Shown here piece after piece: positions 7,514-14,553 of a stretch of 19,284 nt of DNA. The position numbers and the translations under genes were made by a program. Source of the DNA: an uncultured Bacteroidales bacterium (GTDB lineage: Bacteria; Bacteroidota; Bacteroidia; Bacteroidales; Paludibacteraceae); NCBI GenBank assembly GCA_934667275.1, contig CAKULK010000023.1, forward strand, positions 1 to 19,284, in the 5' to 3' direction. Position 1 is the first letter of the stretch. Every line of letters starts with the position of its first letter. The notes below the pieces were generated by a model, which was given only the letters and a program-made list of their open reading frames with translations, searched no databases and was not told the origin of the DNA.

Positions 7514-8887
7514 TTAGAATTGGAAATAGATGAACGACTCGGCTTTTGCACCAAACAACAGTATGACGGCAATAAGGAATATGCACATACTCCATCTGCA
7601 GACAATATTCCATGACTGAATCTGCAGCCCGTGTTGCCGGGTGCGGTTGTACCATTCCATAATGGCAAGCAGCGCGATAATGAATGGCATGGGTGCCATA
7701 TAGGTCGGGCTAATGAGGTGGGGCATAGTGAATAAGGAATGGCTGAACATTCCCTTTATGTAGAAGAACGCATCCGTAATGCTTTCGGCGCGGAAGATAA
7801 TCCAGCCAAATACGGCAAGGGTGAAAGTGAGGAGCATTTGGGTGGCTTCACGGAAGGAGGGAAATAGTTTTGCCTTAATGGTGGGGGTGCTAACTATCCC
7901 ATTATGGTCTTCGTTTGTGGCGGGCAAGGTGACGGTGGCGACGGTGTCGCGGTAGCGGCGGTTCTTGCCGAGGAGTATCAACGGGAGGAACAGGAAAGCG
8001 TGGTAGGCTCCCCAAGCGATAAACGTCCAGTTGGCACCGTGCCAGAAGCCCGACAACAGGAAGATAATGAACGTATTGCGAATGATAACGGCTTTCTTGT
8101 ACGCCTCTCTGTGGCGTATGCGGTCGGGTACGGCGGGGCGGCTGCCACCCAACGGGATATAGACGTAATCGCGGAACCATGTGGTGAGCGAGATATGCCA
8201 ACGCCTCCAAAACTCCGCTATGTCGCGGCTGAAATACGGTACATTGAAGTTGCGCATCAACTTGATACCGAACAACTTGGCTGTGCCTATGGCTATGTCG
8301 GAGTAGCCCGAAAAGTCGCCGTAAATCTGAATGGAGAACAGCACGGCTGCGAGCAGGAGTGTGCTGCCTGAGTAGGCGGTATAGTCAGCAAATACGGTGT
8401 CCACATAGGTGGCACAGTTGTCCGCTACGACAATCTTTTTGAACAGTCCCCAGAGGATTTGGCGCATGCCGTCCACGGCTTGCGTGTAGTTGAAATGCCT
8501 CTTTTGCAGGAATTGCGGCAGGAGATTGGTGGCGCGTTCGATAGGTCCGGCGACGAGTTGGGGAAAGAACGACAGGAATGCGGTAAAGGCAACGAGGTCG
8601 TGCGTGGGCTGTATCTGCCGCCTATAGACATCTATGGAATAGGAAAGGGCTTGGAACGTGTAGAAACTGATACCCACAGGCAGAACCAGGTGCAGGAGCA
8701 GGCTATCGGCTTGGCAACCAAAGAGTTCGGCGAAGGAACGGACAAAGAAATCGTAGTACTTGTATGTGCCGAGGATAGCGAGGTTAAGCAGTACATTTAC
8801 CCACAGCCACAGCCGTGGATTAGTGAGCAACCGCTTGATAATACGCGAAGGCTTACCCCCCCCTCTAATACAGATGCTTCTTCGCAT
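7514..8887 (-). CDS. MBOAT O-acyltransferase, main body (frame broken at the N-terminus)
   Basis: This frame (457 codons from an ATG at 8887) carries all MBOAT signatures: many membrane segments, FPQLVAGPIER at 109-119, EFWRRWHISLTTWF at 225-238 with PLGG shortly after, and FWHGANW and WGAYH at 281-296 with the conserved H283 and H296. It ends in SFIYFQF, the usual C-terminus. What is missing is the standard start, which is encoded in the other frame at 8797-9132. The break is a run of eight G (8856-8863). Nine G, or six, would fuse the two into one 539-residue protein with conserved His at about 365 and 378. The family moves acyl groups from the cytoplasmic side to an extracellular acceptor together with an SGNH protein, here the next gene. 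The internal ATG at 8887 could give a shortened product lacking the first membrane segments; I doubt that it would be active. Confidence 0.85.
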   Translation of the reverse strand: MRRSICIRGGGKPSRIIKRLLTNPRLWLWVNVLLNLAILGTYKYYDFFVRSFAELFGCQADSLLLHLVLPVGISFYTFQALSYSIDVYRRQIQPTHDLVAFTAFLSFFPQLVAGPIERATNLLPQFLQKRHFNYTQAVDGMRQILWGLFKKIVVADNCATYVDTVFADYTAYSGSTLLLAAVLFSIQIYGDFSGYSDIAIGTAKLFGIKLMRNFNVPYFSRDIAEFWRRWHISLTTWFRDYVYIPLGGSRPAVPDRIRHREAYKKAVIIRNTFIIFLLSGFWHGANWTFIAWGAYHAFLFLPLILLGKNRRYRDTVATVTLPATNEDHNGIVSTPTIKAKLFPSFREATQMLLTFTLAVFGWIIFRAESITDAFFYIKGMFSHSLFTMPHLISPTYMAPMPFIIALLAIMEWYNRTRQHGLQIQSWNIVCRWSMCIFLIAVILLFGAKAESFIYFQF

Positions 8888-9132
8888 TTATTTGCAATAA
8901 AACCATACTCAATGAGCAGTCCGCTCAGATAGGAACAGAGGGTGGTAATTGCAATCAGAATCAAGAACCGCCAATTCCACCAACCGTAGAAGATGTAACT
9001 GGCAACGACGATGAAGAGGTTTTGCAGGAGCAGTTGGTGCTTGCAGCGTCGGAGCGCGTAGTCAAACACAAACCAATAGAGCAGGAAGACTATCGGCAGG
9101 AAAACGGCAAACTCGATGGAGTTGAAGAGCAT
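8797..9132 (-). CDS. MBOAT O-acyltransferase, N-terminal fragment before the frameshift
   Basis: Begins MLFNSIEFAVFLPIVFLLYW, the typical start of this MBOAT subfamily, and continues with the SYIFYGWWNWRFL motif and a second membrane segment to about residue 80. After the G8 run (from about residue 93) the frame reads cysteine-rich nonsense (SSGCSLIHGCGCG) and stops at 8797, while the true continuation (LWLWVNVLLNLAILG) is in the other frame. The ATG at 9130-9132 lies behind a perfect promoter. Either the gene is phase-OFF, or a base was lost in sequencing, or it is a pseudogene. Confidence 0.8.
   Translation of the reverse strand: MLFNSIEFAVFLPIVFLLYWFVFDYALRRCKHQLLLQNLFIVVASYIFYGWWNWRFLILIAITTLCSYLSGLLIEYGFIANKCEEASVLEGGVSLRVLSSGCSLIHGCGCG
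8856..8863 (-). repeat. G8 homopolymer (C8 on plus) at the MBOAT frame break
   Basis: Eight identical bases in the coding region, at the point where the two MBOAT frames meet. A tract length divisible by three (six or nine) joins them. Poly-G tracts are classical slipped-strand phase-variation sites and also classical sequencing-error sites. Confidence 0.85.
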
Positions 9133-9189
9133 AATTCAATAAACGCCTTTGTTAACAATATGTATGAAAGCGGTTACACCTTCATGCTG

Positions 9190-9221
9190 CAAAGGTACGA
9201 AAATTATGCGAGGTGGGCAAA
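9190..9221 (-). promoter_or_regulatory. Promoter of the MBOAT-SGNH operon
   Basis: The minus strand shows TTTG (9221 to 9218), 20 bases, and TACCTTTG (9197 to 9190). This is a full consensus match, with a start near 9183 and a leader of about 50 bases before the ATG at 9132. Confidence 0.7.
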
Positions 9222-9273
9222 TGAAATCCCTATATATACTATAAGGTGTATGGGGTGGTATATGTAAAAAAGA

Positions 9274-9305
9274 TTTGCAAGATTGGCAGTTTTGTTGTAA
9301 TTTTG
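9274..9305 (+). promoter_or_regulatory. Promoter of the lipoprotein gene (long leader)
   Basis: TTTG (9274-9277), 20 bases, TAATTTTG (9298-9305): a full consensus match. The start would be near 9311, leaving a leader of about 195 bases before the ATG at 9506. Together with 9190-9221 it makes this 373-base gap a divergent promoter region. Confidence 0.65.
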
Positions 9306-9372
9306 TGGCGTATTGATGTAGGACAGGTGCAGGGAAAGCGTAGGGAGATATGTCGATATGTACGTAAGGGAT

Positions 9373-9390
9373 AAAACGATGTATCGTTTT
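9373..9390 (+). promoter_or_regulatory. Leader hairpin, possible attenuator
   Basis: AAAACGAT and ATCGTTTT form a perfect inverted repeat around GT, followed by TCT. It lies in the middle of the predicted leader of the lipoprotein gene and looks like a weak intrinsic terminator (only two G-C pairs per stem). Nothing else recognisable lies in 9311-9505. Confidence 0.3.
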
Positions 9391-9505
9391 TCTACAAGTG
9401 ACTGACACCGAATGGCAGTGGCAAAGAATTTGTTAGTATAGGACGGCTATGCGGGAAATAAAAACAACGCAAAAGCAAAGATATAGAAATTAAGAACAAA
9501 AGGAT

Positions 9506-10159
9506 ATGAAAAAGATTTTGACAAGTAAAGCAGCGGTGCTGAGTGGCAAGCAAAACGCCAAACCATGCCGCGTTGCAGGGAAAAACATCGCATCGATAGG
9601 GGTGTTAGTATGTGTGCTGATGGGTATGGCAGCAGGATTGACAGGGTGTCAGGATACTGCCGAAGTACGTGACGTGAAAGGTGGGTATCGGTACAAGACC
9701 ACAGGGCAAGTGACACTGCAAGAGAACTTCAAAGGTGCCACTTTGGCAGACACCATTCCCGTGAAACTGACCAATGAGAGCGGACAACTTGAGGTTGTCA
9801 GTCTGTACAACGAGGACAGCCTGCTCATCACTTTCGACCAACTCAACGGCGATGTATGCTACACCCGCGGTACTACCGATGGCAAGACCATTCACTTTGC
9901 GCCCTATACCCGCACATTAGAAATCCCGTTCGAGACGACCAAGTACGACACGTTGCACCTCGGGACAACGCTGTTCCCGCGCGACACCGTGATAACATAC
10001 ACCAAAAGGGAAACCGAGATATTCAATATCACAGTAAGCGGCAGCGCGCTGGTATTCGAGAACAATCTGATTTTCGACCTGAAGTATAGCGGGAAATCAC
10101 AGACTACGGAGCGCACGCTCACCAGCCGTGGTGTACGCATGCAAGCCAAGAAGAACTGA
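9506..10159 (+). CDS. Putative lipoprotein of unknown function, 217 residues
   Basis: A long basic N-region (28 residues) precedes a hydrophobic stretch (IGVLVCVLMGMAAGL) and the lipobox LTGC, with C48 as the lipidation site. The mature part (about 170 residues) is beta-rich and polar, with no motif I recognise. It has paired segments such as DTIPVKLTNESG and DTLHLGTTLFPRDT. An A-rich ribosome site (AAGAACAAAAGG) precedes the ATG. A TolC-like gene follows 128 bases later in the same direction. They may share a transcript, but the spacer gives no proof, and a role in the exporter would be speculation. Confidence 0.7.
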   Translation: MKKILTSKAAVLSGKQNAKPCRVAGKNIASIGVLVCVLMGMAAGLTGCQDTAEVRDVKGGYRYKTTGQVTLQENFKGATLADTIPVKLTNESGQLEVVSLYNEDSLLITFDQLNGDVCYTRGTTDGKTIHFAPYTRTLEIPFETTKYDTLHLGTTLFPRDTVITYTKRETEIFNITVSGSALVFENNLIFDLKYSGKSQTTERTLTSRGVRMQAKKN

Positions 10160-10287
10160 TTTTTGTTTTTTGCTTGTATCTGCTTGACTTTTACTCAGTC
10201 ACAATGCCCGCATTGCTCCTTCGTGCAAGCCAAGCATCTACTAAACAAAAATTCAAAAATCACAGATAGTACATTTCTAAAGCAATC

Positions 10288-11781
10288 ATGGAAATGAAAC
10301 GAACGATATTGGTGCTATGTGCGGCGATGAGCGCGTGGGTGGCGGGAGCACAGGTGCTGCCCGAACTGACGCTGACCGACTGCCGGCAGATGGCGATACA
10401 GAACGGTGCTTCGGCGAAGATTAGCGCAGAGGCACAGGCTGCTGCCGACCTCAACAAACAGGCGGCACTGGCTGCGATGTTCCCCAAGGTGAGTGCGAAC
10501 GCCGCTTACACATGGAACTCGAAGAATGCGACATTGCTTGCCAATCAGATGGACTTCGGTTTCGGTACCGCCATCGTAGGCAAAGACGGTTCGTCGTCCT
10601 TCGAGTGGGCAGAGAGTTCGAGTCTGAACCAGTTGGCACAGAAGACCTACAACGACCCCACGCTGTACAATCAGGTGACGGGTTTCCAAAACGAAGCCGG
10701 ACAGATGATGGCGGATGCGTATCAGCAATTGTACAACGCGCTGAACCTCGACATGACGCACGTGGTTGTGGGGCAAGTGGGTATCACGCAGCCGATATAC
10801 GTGGGCGGTCGCTTGCGCGAACTGTACAACATCGCCAAAGCCACCGAGCAGATGGCGGTGCTACAGGGTGACAGCAAGCGCGATGACATCATCGTATCGG
10901 TGGACGAAGCCTATTGGCGGGTAGTCGCCGTGGAGAGCAAGAAAACGTTAGCCACTCAGTACTATGACCTGCTGGTGAAATTAGAGGGTGATGTAAACGA
11001 ACTCGTGACAGAGGGAATGGCTACACAAAGCGACCTCTTGAAGGTCAAAGCCAAACGGGGAGAGGCCGAGGTGAAGAAGATGCAGGCAGAGAACGGGTTG
11101 GTGCTCTCGAAGATGGCACTTTGCCAGATATGCGGGTTGCCTTTGGACACGGATATCCATTTAGACAGCACGGGGATAGGCGACATCAACCTGCACGACA
11201 GCATCGGTGACGTAGAGTCAATCATCAACGGTCGTGCGGAAATGCAACTGTTGGAGCAGGCAGAGAAGATTGCCAAGTCCAACACCCGTATCATGGCGGC
11301 AGGGTTGCAGCCGAACATCGTGGCGTCGGCGAACTACATATACACCAACCCGAATGTGGATAACGGATTCAGCAACGACTGGAAAGGCAAAGGGTTCTTC
11401 TCGGCAGGCGTGGTGGTGAACATCCCCATCGTGCACGCCGACGACATCCTGCGCGTGAAAGCCGCCAAGCATGAGGCGGCGCTGGTGAGTCTCAAGAAAG
11501 AGGAGGCACGCGAGATGCTGAACCTGCAGATAACGCAGGCGCATCAGAAAGTCTTAGAAGCCAACCAGAAAGTGGCAATGACCGAGATGGGTGTGAAGAA
11601 CGCCGAGGAAGTGCTGCACTTTGCCACGGAAGCCTTTGAGGCAGGCATGGCAACCGCCTCGGAGGTGCTTCAGGCACAGACCGCGTGGCTGTCGGCATCC
11701 AGCGACCATATCGATGCCAACGTGGAAGCCAAGGTGTGCGAGACGTATTTCCAGAAATATACGTCCACGCTACGATACTAA
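10288..11781 (+). CDS. TolC-family outer-membrane efflux protein
   Basis: 497 residues with a signal peptide (MKRTILVLCAAMSAWVAGAQ, using the second ATG at 10294; the first ATG two codons earlier is also possible). LTLTDCRQMAIQNGASAKIS is the usual opening helix of the outer-membrane efflux family. GQVGITQPIYVGGRL near residue 168 is the first beta-strand signature, and the second is FSAGVVVNIPIVHADD near 375. Long amphipathic helices lie between and after these (coiled coil about 400-490, with TASEVLQAQTAWLSASSDHID). The protein would form a trimeric channel through the outer membrane. It lacks a lipobox. The HlyD and permease genes follow after a 606-base repeat-rich gap, so it is probably the outer-membrane component of that system. 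Confidence 0.88.
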   Translation: MEMKRTILVLCAAMSAWVAGAQVLPELTLTDCRQMAIQNGASAKISAEAQAAADLNKQAALAAMFPKVSANAAYTWNSKNATLLANQMDFGFGTAIVGKDGSSSFEWAESSSLNQLAQKTYNDPTLYNQVTGFQNEAGQMMADAYQQLYNALNLDMTHVVVGQVGITQPIYVGGRLRELYNIAKATEQMAVLQGDSKRDDIIVSVDEAYWRVVAVESKKTLATQYYDLLVKLEGDVNELVTEGMATQSDLLKVKAKRGEAEVKKMQAENGLVLSKMALCQICGLPLDTDIHLDSTGIGDINLHDSIGDVESIINGRAEMQLLEQAEKIAKSNTRIMAAGLQPNIVASANYIYTNPNVDNGFSNDWKGKGFFSAGVVVNIPIVHADDILRVKAAKHEAALVSLKKEEAREMLNLQITQAHQKVLEANQKVAMTEMGVKNAEEVLHFATEAFEAGMATASEVLQAQTAWLSASSDHIDANVEAKVCETYFQKYTSTLRY

Positions 11782-12115
11782 GGACTCCGTTAATGACCAT
11801 TAAAGAACAATTTAGGTCTCCGTTAATTGCCGTTAATTGACCATTAATGCAGAGGAAAAGGCTCCATTAATACCCATTAAAGGACCATTAAAAAGCAATT
11901 TAGGACTCCATTAATTGCCGTTAATTGACCGTTAATGCAGGGGAAAAGGCTCCATTAATGACCATTAAAGGACCATTAAAAAGAGGATAGGGACTCCGTT
12001 AATTGCCGTTAATTGACCGTTAATGCAGGGGAAAAGGCTCCGTTAATGACCATTAAAGAGCCATTAAAAAGAGGATAAAGACTCCGTTAATCGCCGTTAA
12101 TTGACCGTTAATGCA
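11782..12115 (+). repeat. Nested tandem repeat array, 88-bp units made of 11-bp units
   Basis: Starting directly after the tolC-like stop, three full 88-bp units begin at 11815, 11903 and 11991, flanked by a partial unit at 11782-11814 and a partial unit from 12079. Each unit has two halves opening with (G)ACTCCRTTAAT and GGCTCCRTTAAT. The core CCRTTAA occurs about 24 times between 11782 and 12152, mostly spaced 10-11 bases, and 88 is 8 x 11. Units differ by a few substitutions and by no length changes. There is no open frame of note. TTAA boxes in phase with the DNA helix suggest bent DNA or cooperative protein binding, but this is inference. Stretch 12116-12387 contains a promoter candidate and a second 11-bp repeat. 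Confidence 0.85.
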
Positions 12116-12149
12116 TTGTAAAACATATAATTACCGTGTAATTGACCAT

Positions 12150-12157
12150 TAATTTTG
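12150..12157 (+). promoter_or_regulatory. Candidate -7 box for the hlyD-permease operon
   Basis: TAATTTTG matches TAnnTTTG and is identical to the box at 9298-9305. The position 20 bases upstream holds TATA rather than TTTG, so support is partial. It directly follows the repeat array, and the leader would be about 225 bases. No better candidate was found before 12388. Confidence 0.35.
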
Positions 12158-12238
12158 GCGGGGTCGGATATGGTAAAAGTATTGTTAAAATATAATAATT
12201 AAATAGGAGCGGTATAGGCGGCGAAAGGGTAAGAGATA

Positions 12239-12293
12239 GAGTTGTTATAGGTTGCTTATGGGTTGCGCATCCCTTGCTTATCCCTTGCTGTTT
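12239..12293. repeat. Five degenerate 11-bp tandem repeats
   Basis: GAGTTGTTATA, GGTTGCTTATG, GGTTGCGCATC, CCTTGCTTATC and CCTTGCTGTTT follow one another without gaps. Period equals that of the array upstream, but the unit sequence differs. Confidence 0.6.
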
Positions 12294-12387
12294 GACACGA
12301 GGAGGACAGAGGGGAGTTTCGAGAGGATAGGGAGTGGATGCGAGGTTAAAAAAGAATAATAACGAACTTTTGATATATTAAAAAGAG

Positions 12388-13380
12388 ATGTCAGTAAGTA
12401 AAGAAAAGAAAGGCAGTCTGCTGTTAGGTTTGGTGGCAATGCTTGCCGTAGTAGTGATTGTGGCAGTGGTCGGCGTGCTTGCCATACAGCCCGAAGAGGT
12501 GCTGATAACGGGCGAAGCCGAGGCCTCGGAATACCGTGTGTCGGGCAAAGTGCCAGGGCGCATCGAGATGTTCCTCGTGGAAGAGGGCGACAAGGTGAAG
12601 AAAGGCGACACCGTCGTTATCATCTACAGCCCCGAAGTGGAGGCGAAAATGGCACAGGCACAGGCTGCGCGCGCGGCTGCCGAGGCTATCAACGAGAAGG
12701 CACAGAACGGTGCACAGCACGAACAGATAGTGGGTGCGTACGAGTTGTGGCAGAAAGCCAAAGCCGGCGAGGAGATATACCGCAAGAGTTACGAGCGCGT
12801 GCAGCGGTTGTATGAGAAAGGGGTCGTCTCGGAGCAGAAACGCGACGAGGTGCATGCCCAGTACAAAGCCGCCGTGGCAACGGTGAAAGCCGCCAAGAGT
12901 CAGTATGATATGGCGATGGCGGGTGCGCGCTCGGAGGACAAGGCTGCCGCTGCTGCACAGTTGGCACGTGTGGACGGTATCATCCAGGAGGTGGAGGCTG
13001 CGCGTGCGGAACGCTACTTGGTGTCGCCTGTGGACGGTGAGGTGTCGGAACGCTTCCCGAAGGTGGGTGAGTTGGTAGGGCAGGGCAGCCCCGTGATGGC
13101 GATAGTCGATTTGAACGACGTGTGGTTCACCTTTGCCGTGCGCGAGGACATGCTGGCTGACATCACGCCCGGGACCCACCTGAAAGTGCGAATCCCTGCG
13201 CTCGGCGACGAGCATTACACCGTGGAGGTGACCTATATCAAGGCGATGGGCAGTTACGCGACATGGCGCAGCACCCGCTCCAACGGCGAGTACGATGTGC
13301 GGACCTTCGACGTGAAGGCGCGTCCGCTGCACCCGATAGACAACCTTCGTCCCGGAATGACCGCAATCGTTGTGCGATAG
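12388..13380 (+). CDS. HlyD-family periplasmic adaptor (membrane fusion) protein
   Basis: 330 residues. A single N-terminal membrane segment (about 11-33) anchors it in the inner membrane. Next come the first half of a biotinyl-lipoyl-like domain (SGKVPGRIEMFLVEEGDKVKKG at about 52-73), a long alanine- and glutamate-rich coiled coil (about 83-205), the second lipoyl half (YLVSPVDGEVSERFPKVGELV, about 212-232), and a beta-barrel ending in LRPGMTAIVVR. This resembles the YhiI/YbhG type that joins ABC-2 exporters to TolC. Its stop TAG directly abuts the next ATG, so translation is probably coupled. An A-rich ribosome site (TTAAAAAGAG) precedes the start. Confidence 0.9.
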   Translation: MSVSKEKKGSLLLGLVAMLAVVVIVAVVGVLAIQPEEVLITGEAEASEYRVSGKVPGRIEMFLVEEGDKVKKGDTVVIIYSPEVEAKMAQAQAARAAAEAINEKAQNGAQHEQIVGAYELWQKAKAGEEIYRKSYERVQRLYEKGVVSEQKRDEVHAQYKAAVATVKAAKSQYDMAMAGARSEDKAAAAAQLARVDGIIQEVEAARAERYLVSPVDGEVSERFPKVGELVGQGSPVMAIVDLNDVWFTFAVREDMLADITPGTHLKVRIPALGDEHYTVEVTYIKAMGSYATWRSTRSNGEYDVRTFDVKARPLHPIDNLRPGMTAIVVR

Positions 13381-14553
13381 ATGTCGGTACTGAAAGCAAT
13401 AGGGCGAGTGGCGAAACGCGAACTAAACAGGATGTTCGTGCGACCGCTGTACATCTTTGCATCGGTGGGGGTGATGGTGCTGAGCACTTTCTTCTTCATC
13501 AGCATTATGAAGTACGGCACGCCGGAGAATATCCCCGTGGCGGTGGTGGACCAAGACCATTCGTCGATTTCGCGGCGCCTGTGCCACGAGATGCAGGCTA
13601 CCTCGGCGGTGAATATTACGCTGGTTACCAGCGAGTTCGCCGAAGCCAGATATGCCATGCAGCGGGGCGAGATATACGGCATTCTGCTGATTCCCGAGGA
13701 CTTCTATGCGGACTTGGCATCGTTCCGCCGCCCGCAGATGGAGTTCTACGTCAACAATGCGTACACGGTGGGGGCAAGCACCGCCTACAAGCAGTTGCTG
13801 ACCATGTGCAACCTCACGTCGGGTGCGTTCCAGCGGGAGGTGCTGCGCAAGAAAGGGCTGCCCGACGACCTGATAATGAAGCGCATACAGCCGATAACCA
13901 TCGAGGCGCATATGGTGGCGAACCCGTGGAGCAACTATGCTATCTACCTGGTTTCCACTATCTTGCCGGGCATTCTGGCGCTGGTGGTACTGATGCTGAC
14001 AATCTTCGCTATCGGCTACGAACTGAAATGCCGGACGTGCCACGAGTGGCTGCGCGCCGCCGAGGGCAACTACACGGTGGCGATGATTGGCAAGTTAATC
14101 CCCTATACGGTGCTGTTTCTGGTGCTTGGGATAGGGTGCGAGGTGATATTGTTCAAGTTCATGCACTTCCCCGTCAACGGCTCGCTGACGCGGCTGATGC
14201 TGTCGATGGTGCTGTTTGTGATTGCCGAGGAGGCGATGGGCATCTGTATCATCGGGGCGTTGCCGACGCTGCGCGACGCGGTGTCGATAGGTGCGCTGTA
14301 CGGCATGCTGGGGTTCTCGCTGTCGGGATTCACGTATCCCGTAATGAACATGCTGCCCGTGATTCAGGCGTGGTCGAACCTTGTGCCGCTGAGGCATTAC
14401 TATCTGATTTACGTGAACGAGGCACTGATGGCGGCACCCGTGGCAAACTCCATACCGCATTGTCTGGCGTTGTGTTGCTTCTTAGTGATGCCGCTGATTG
14501 TGTCGCCGCGGTTGCATAACGCGATGATTTACCAAAACTATCCGTTGAAATGA
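13381..14553 (+). CDS. ABC-2 type transporter permease (first of two)
   Basis: 390 residues. A first membrane helix (about 23-44) is followed by a large periplasmic domain with the family hallmark IPVAVVDQDHSSISRRL (about 51-67) and GILLIPEDFYADL. Five more helices lie between about 180 and 375. This is the YhhJ/YbhR-like class of ABC-2 permeases, which pump substrates through a HlyD/TolC conduit. The ATG starts with no gap after the hlyD stop and the end overlaps the next gene by four bases (ATGA). There is no nucleotide-binding domain in the protein. Confidence 0.88.
   Translation: MSVLKAIGRVAKRELNRMFVRPLYIFASVGVMVLSTFFFISIMKYGTPENIPVAVVDQDHSSISRRLCHEMQATSAVNITLVTSEFAEARYAMQRGEIYGILLIPEDFYADLASFRRPQMEFYVNNAYTVGASTAYKQLLTMCNLTSGAFQREVLRKKGLPDDLIMKRIQPITIEAHMVANPWSNYAIYLVSTILPGILALVVLMLTIFAIGYELKCRTCHEWLRAAEGNYTVAMIGKLIPYTVLFLVLGIGCEVILFKFMHFPVNGSLTRLMLSMVLFVIAEEAMGICIIGALPTLRDAVSIGALYGMLGFSLSGFTYPVMNMLPVIQAWSNLVPLRHYYLIYVNEALMAAPVANSIPHCLALCCFLVMPLIVSPRLHNAMIYQNYPLK

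Noticed and set aside
6531..7655. Longer start of the SGNH gene at 7655
   Set aside because: The extra 48 residues overlap the MBOAT coding end and lack signal features; the ATG at 7511 gives a proper membrane anchor.
11782..12152. Reading the repeat array as a CRISPR array
   Set aside because: The units are contiguous and similar along their whole length, with no unique spacers, and no cas genes are nearby.
12424..13332. 302-codon minus frame opposite hlyD, and the 418-codon plus frame at 13263-14519
   Set aside because: Both are histidine/arginine- or glycine/arginine-rich shadows of well-recognised genes (HlyD adaptor and ABC-2 permease).
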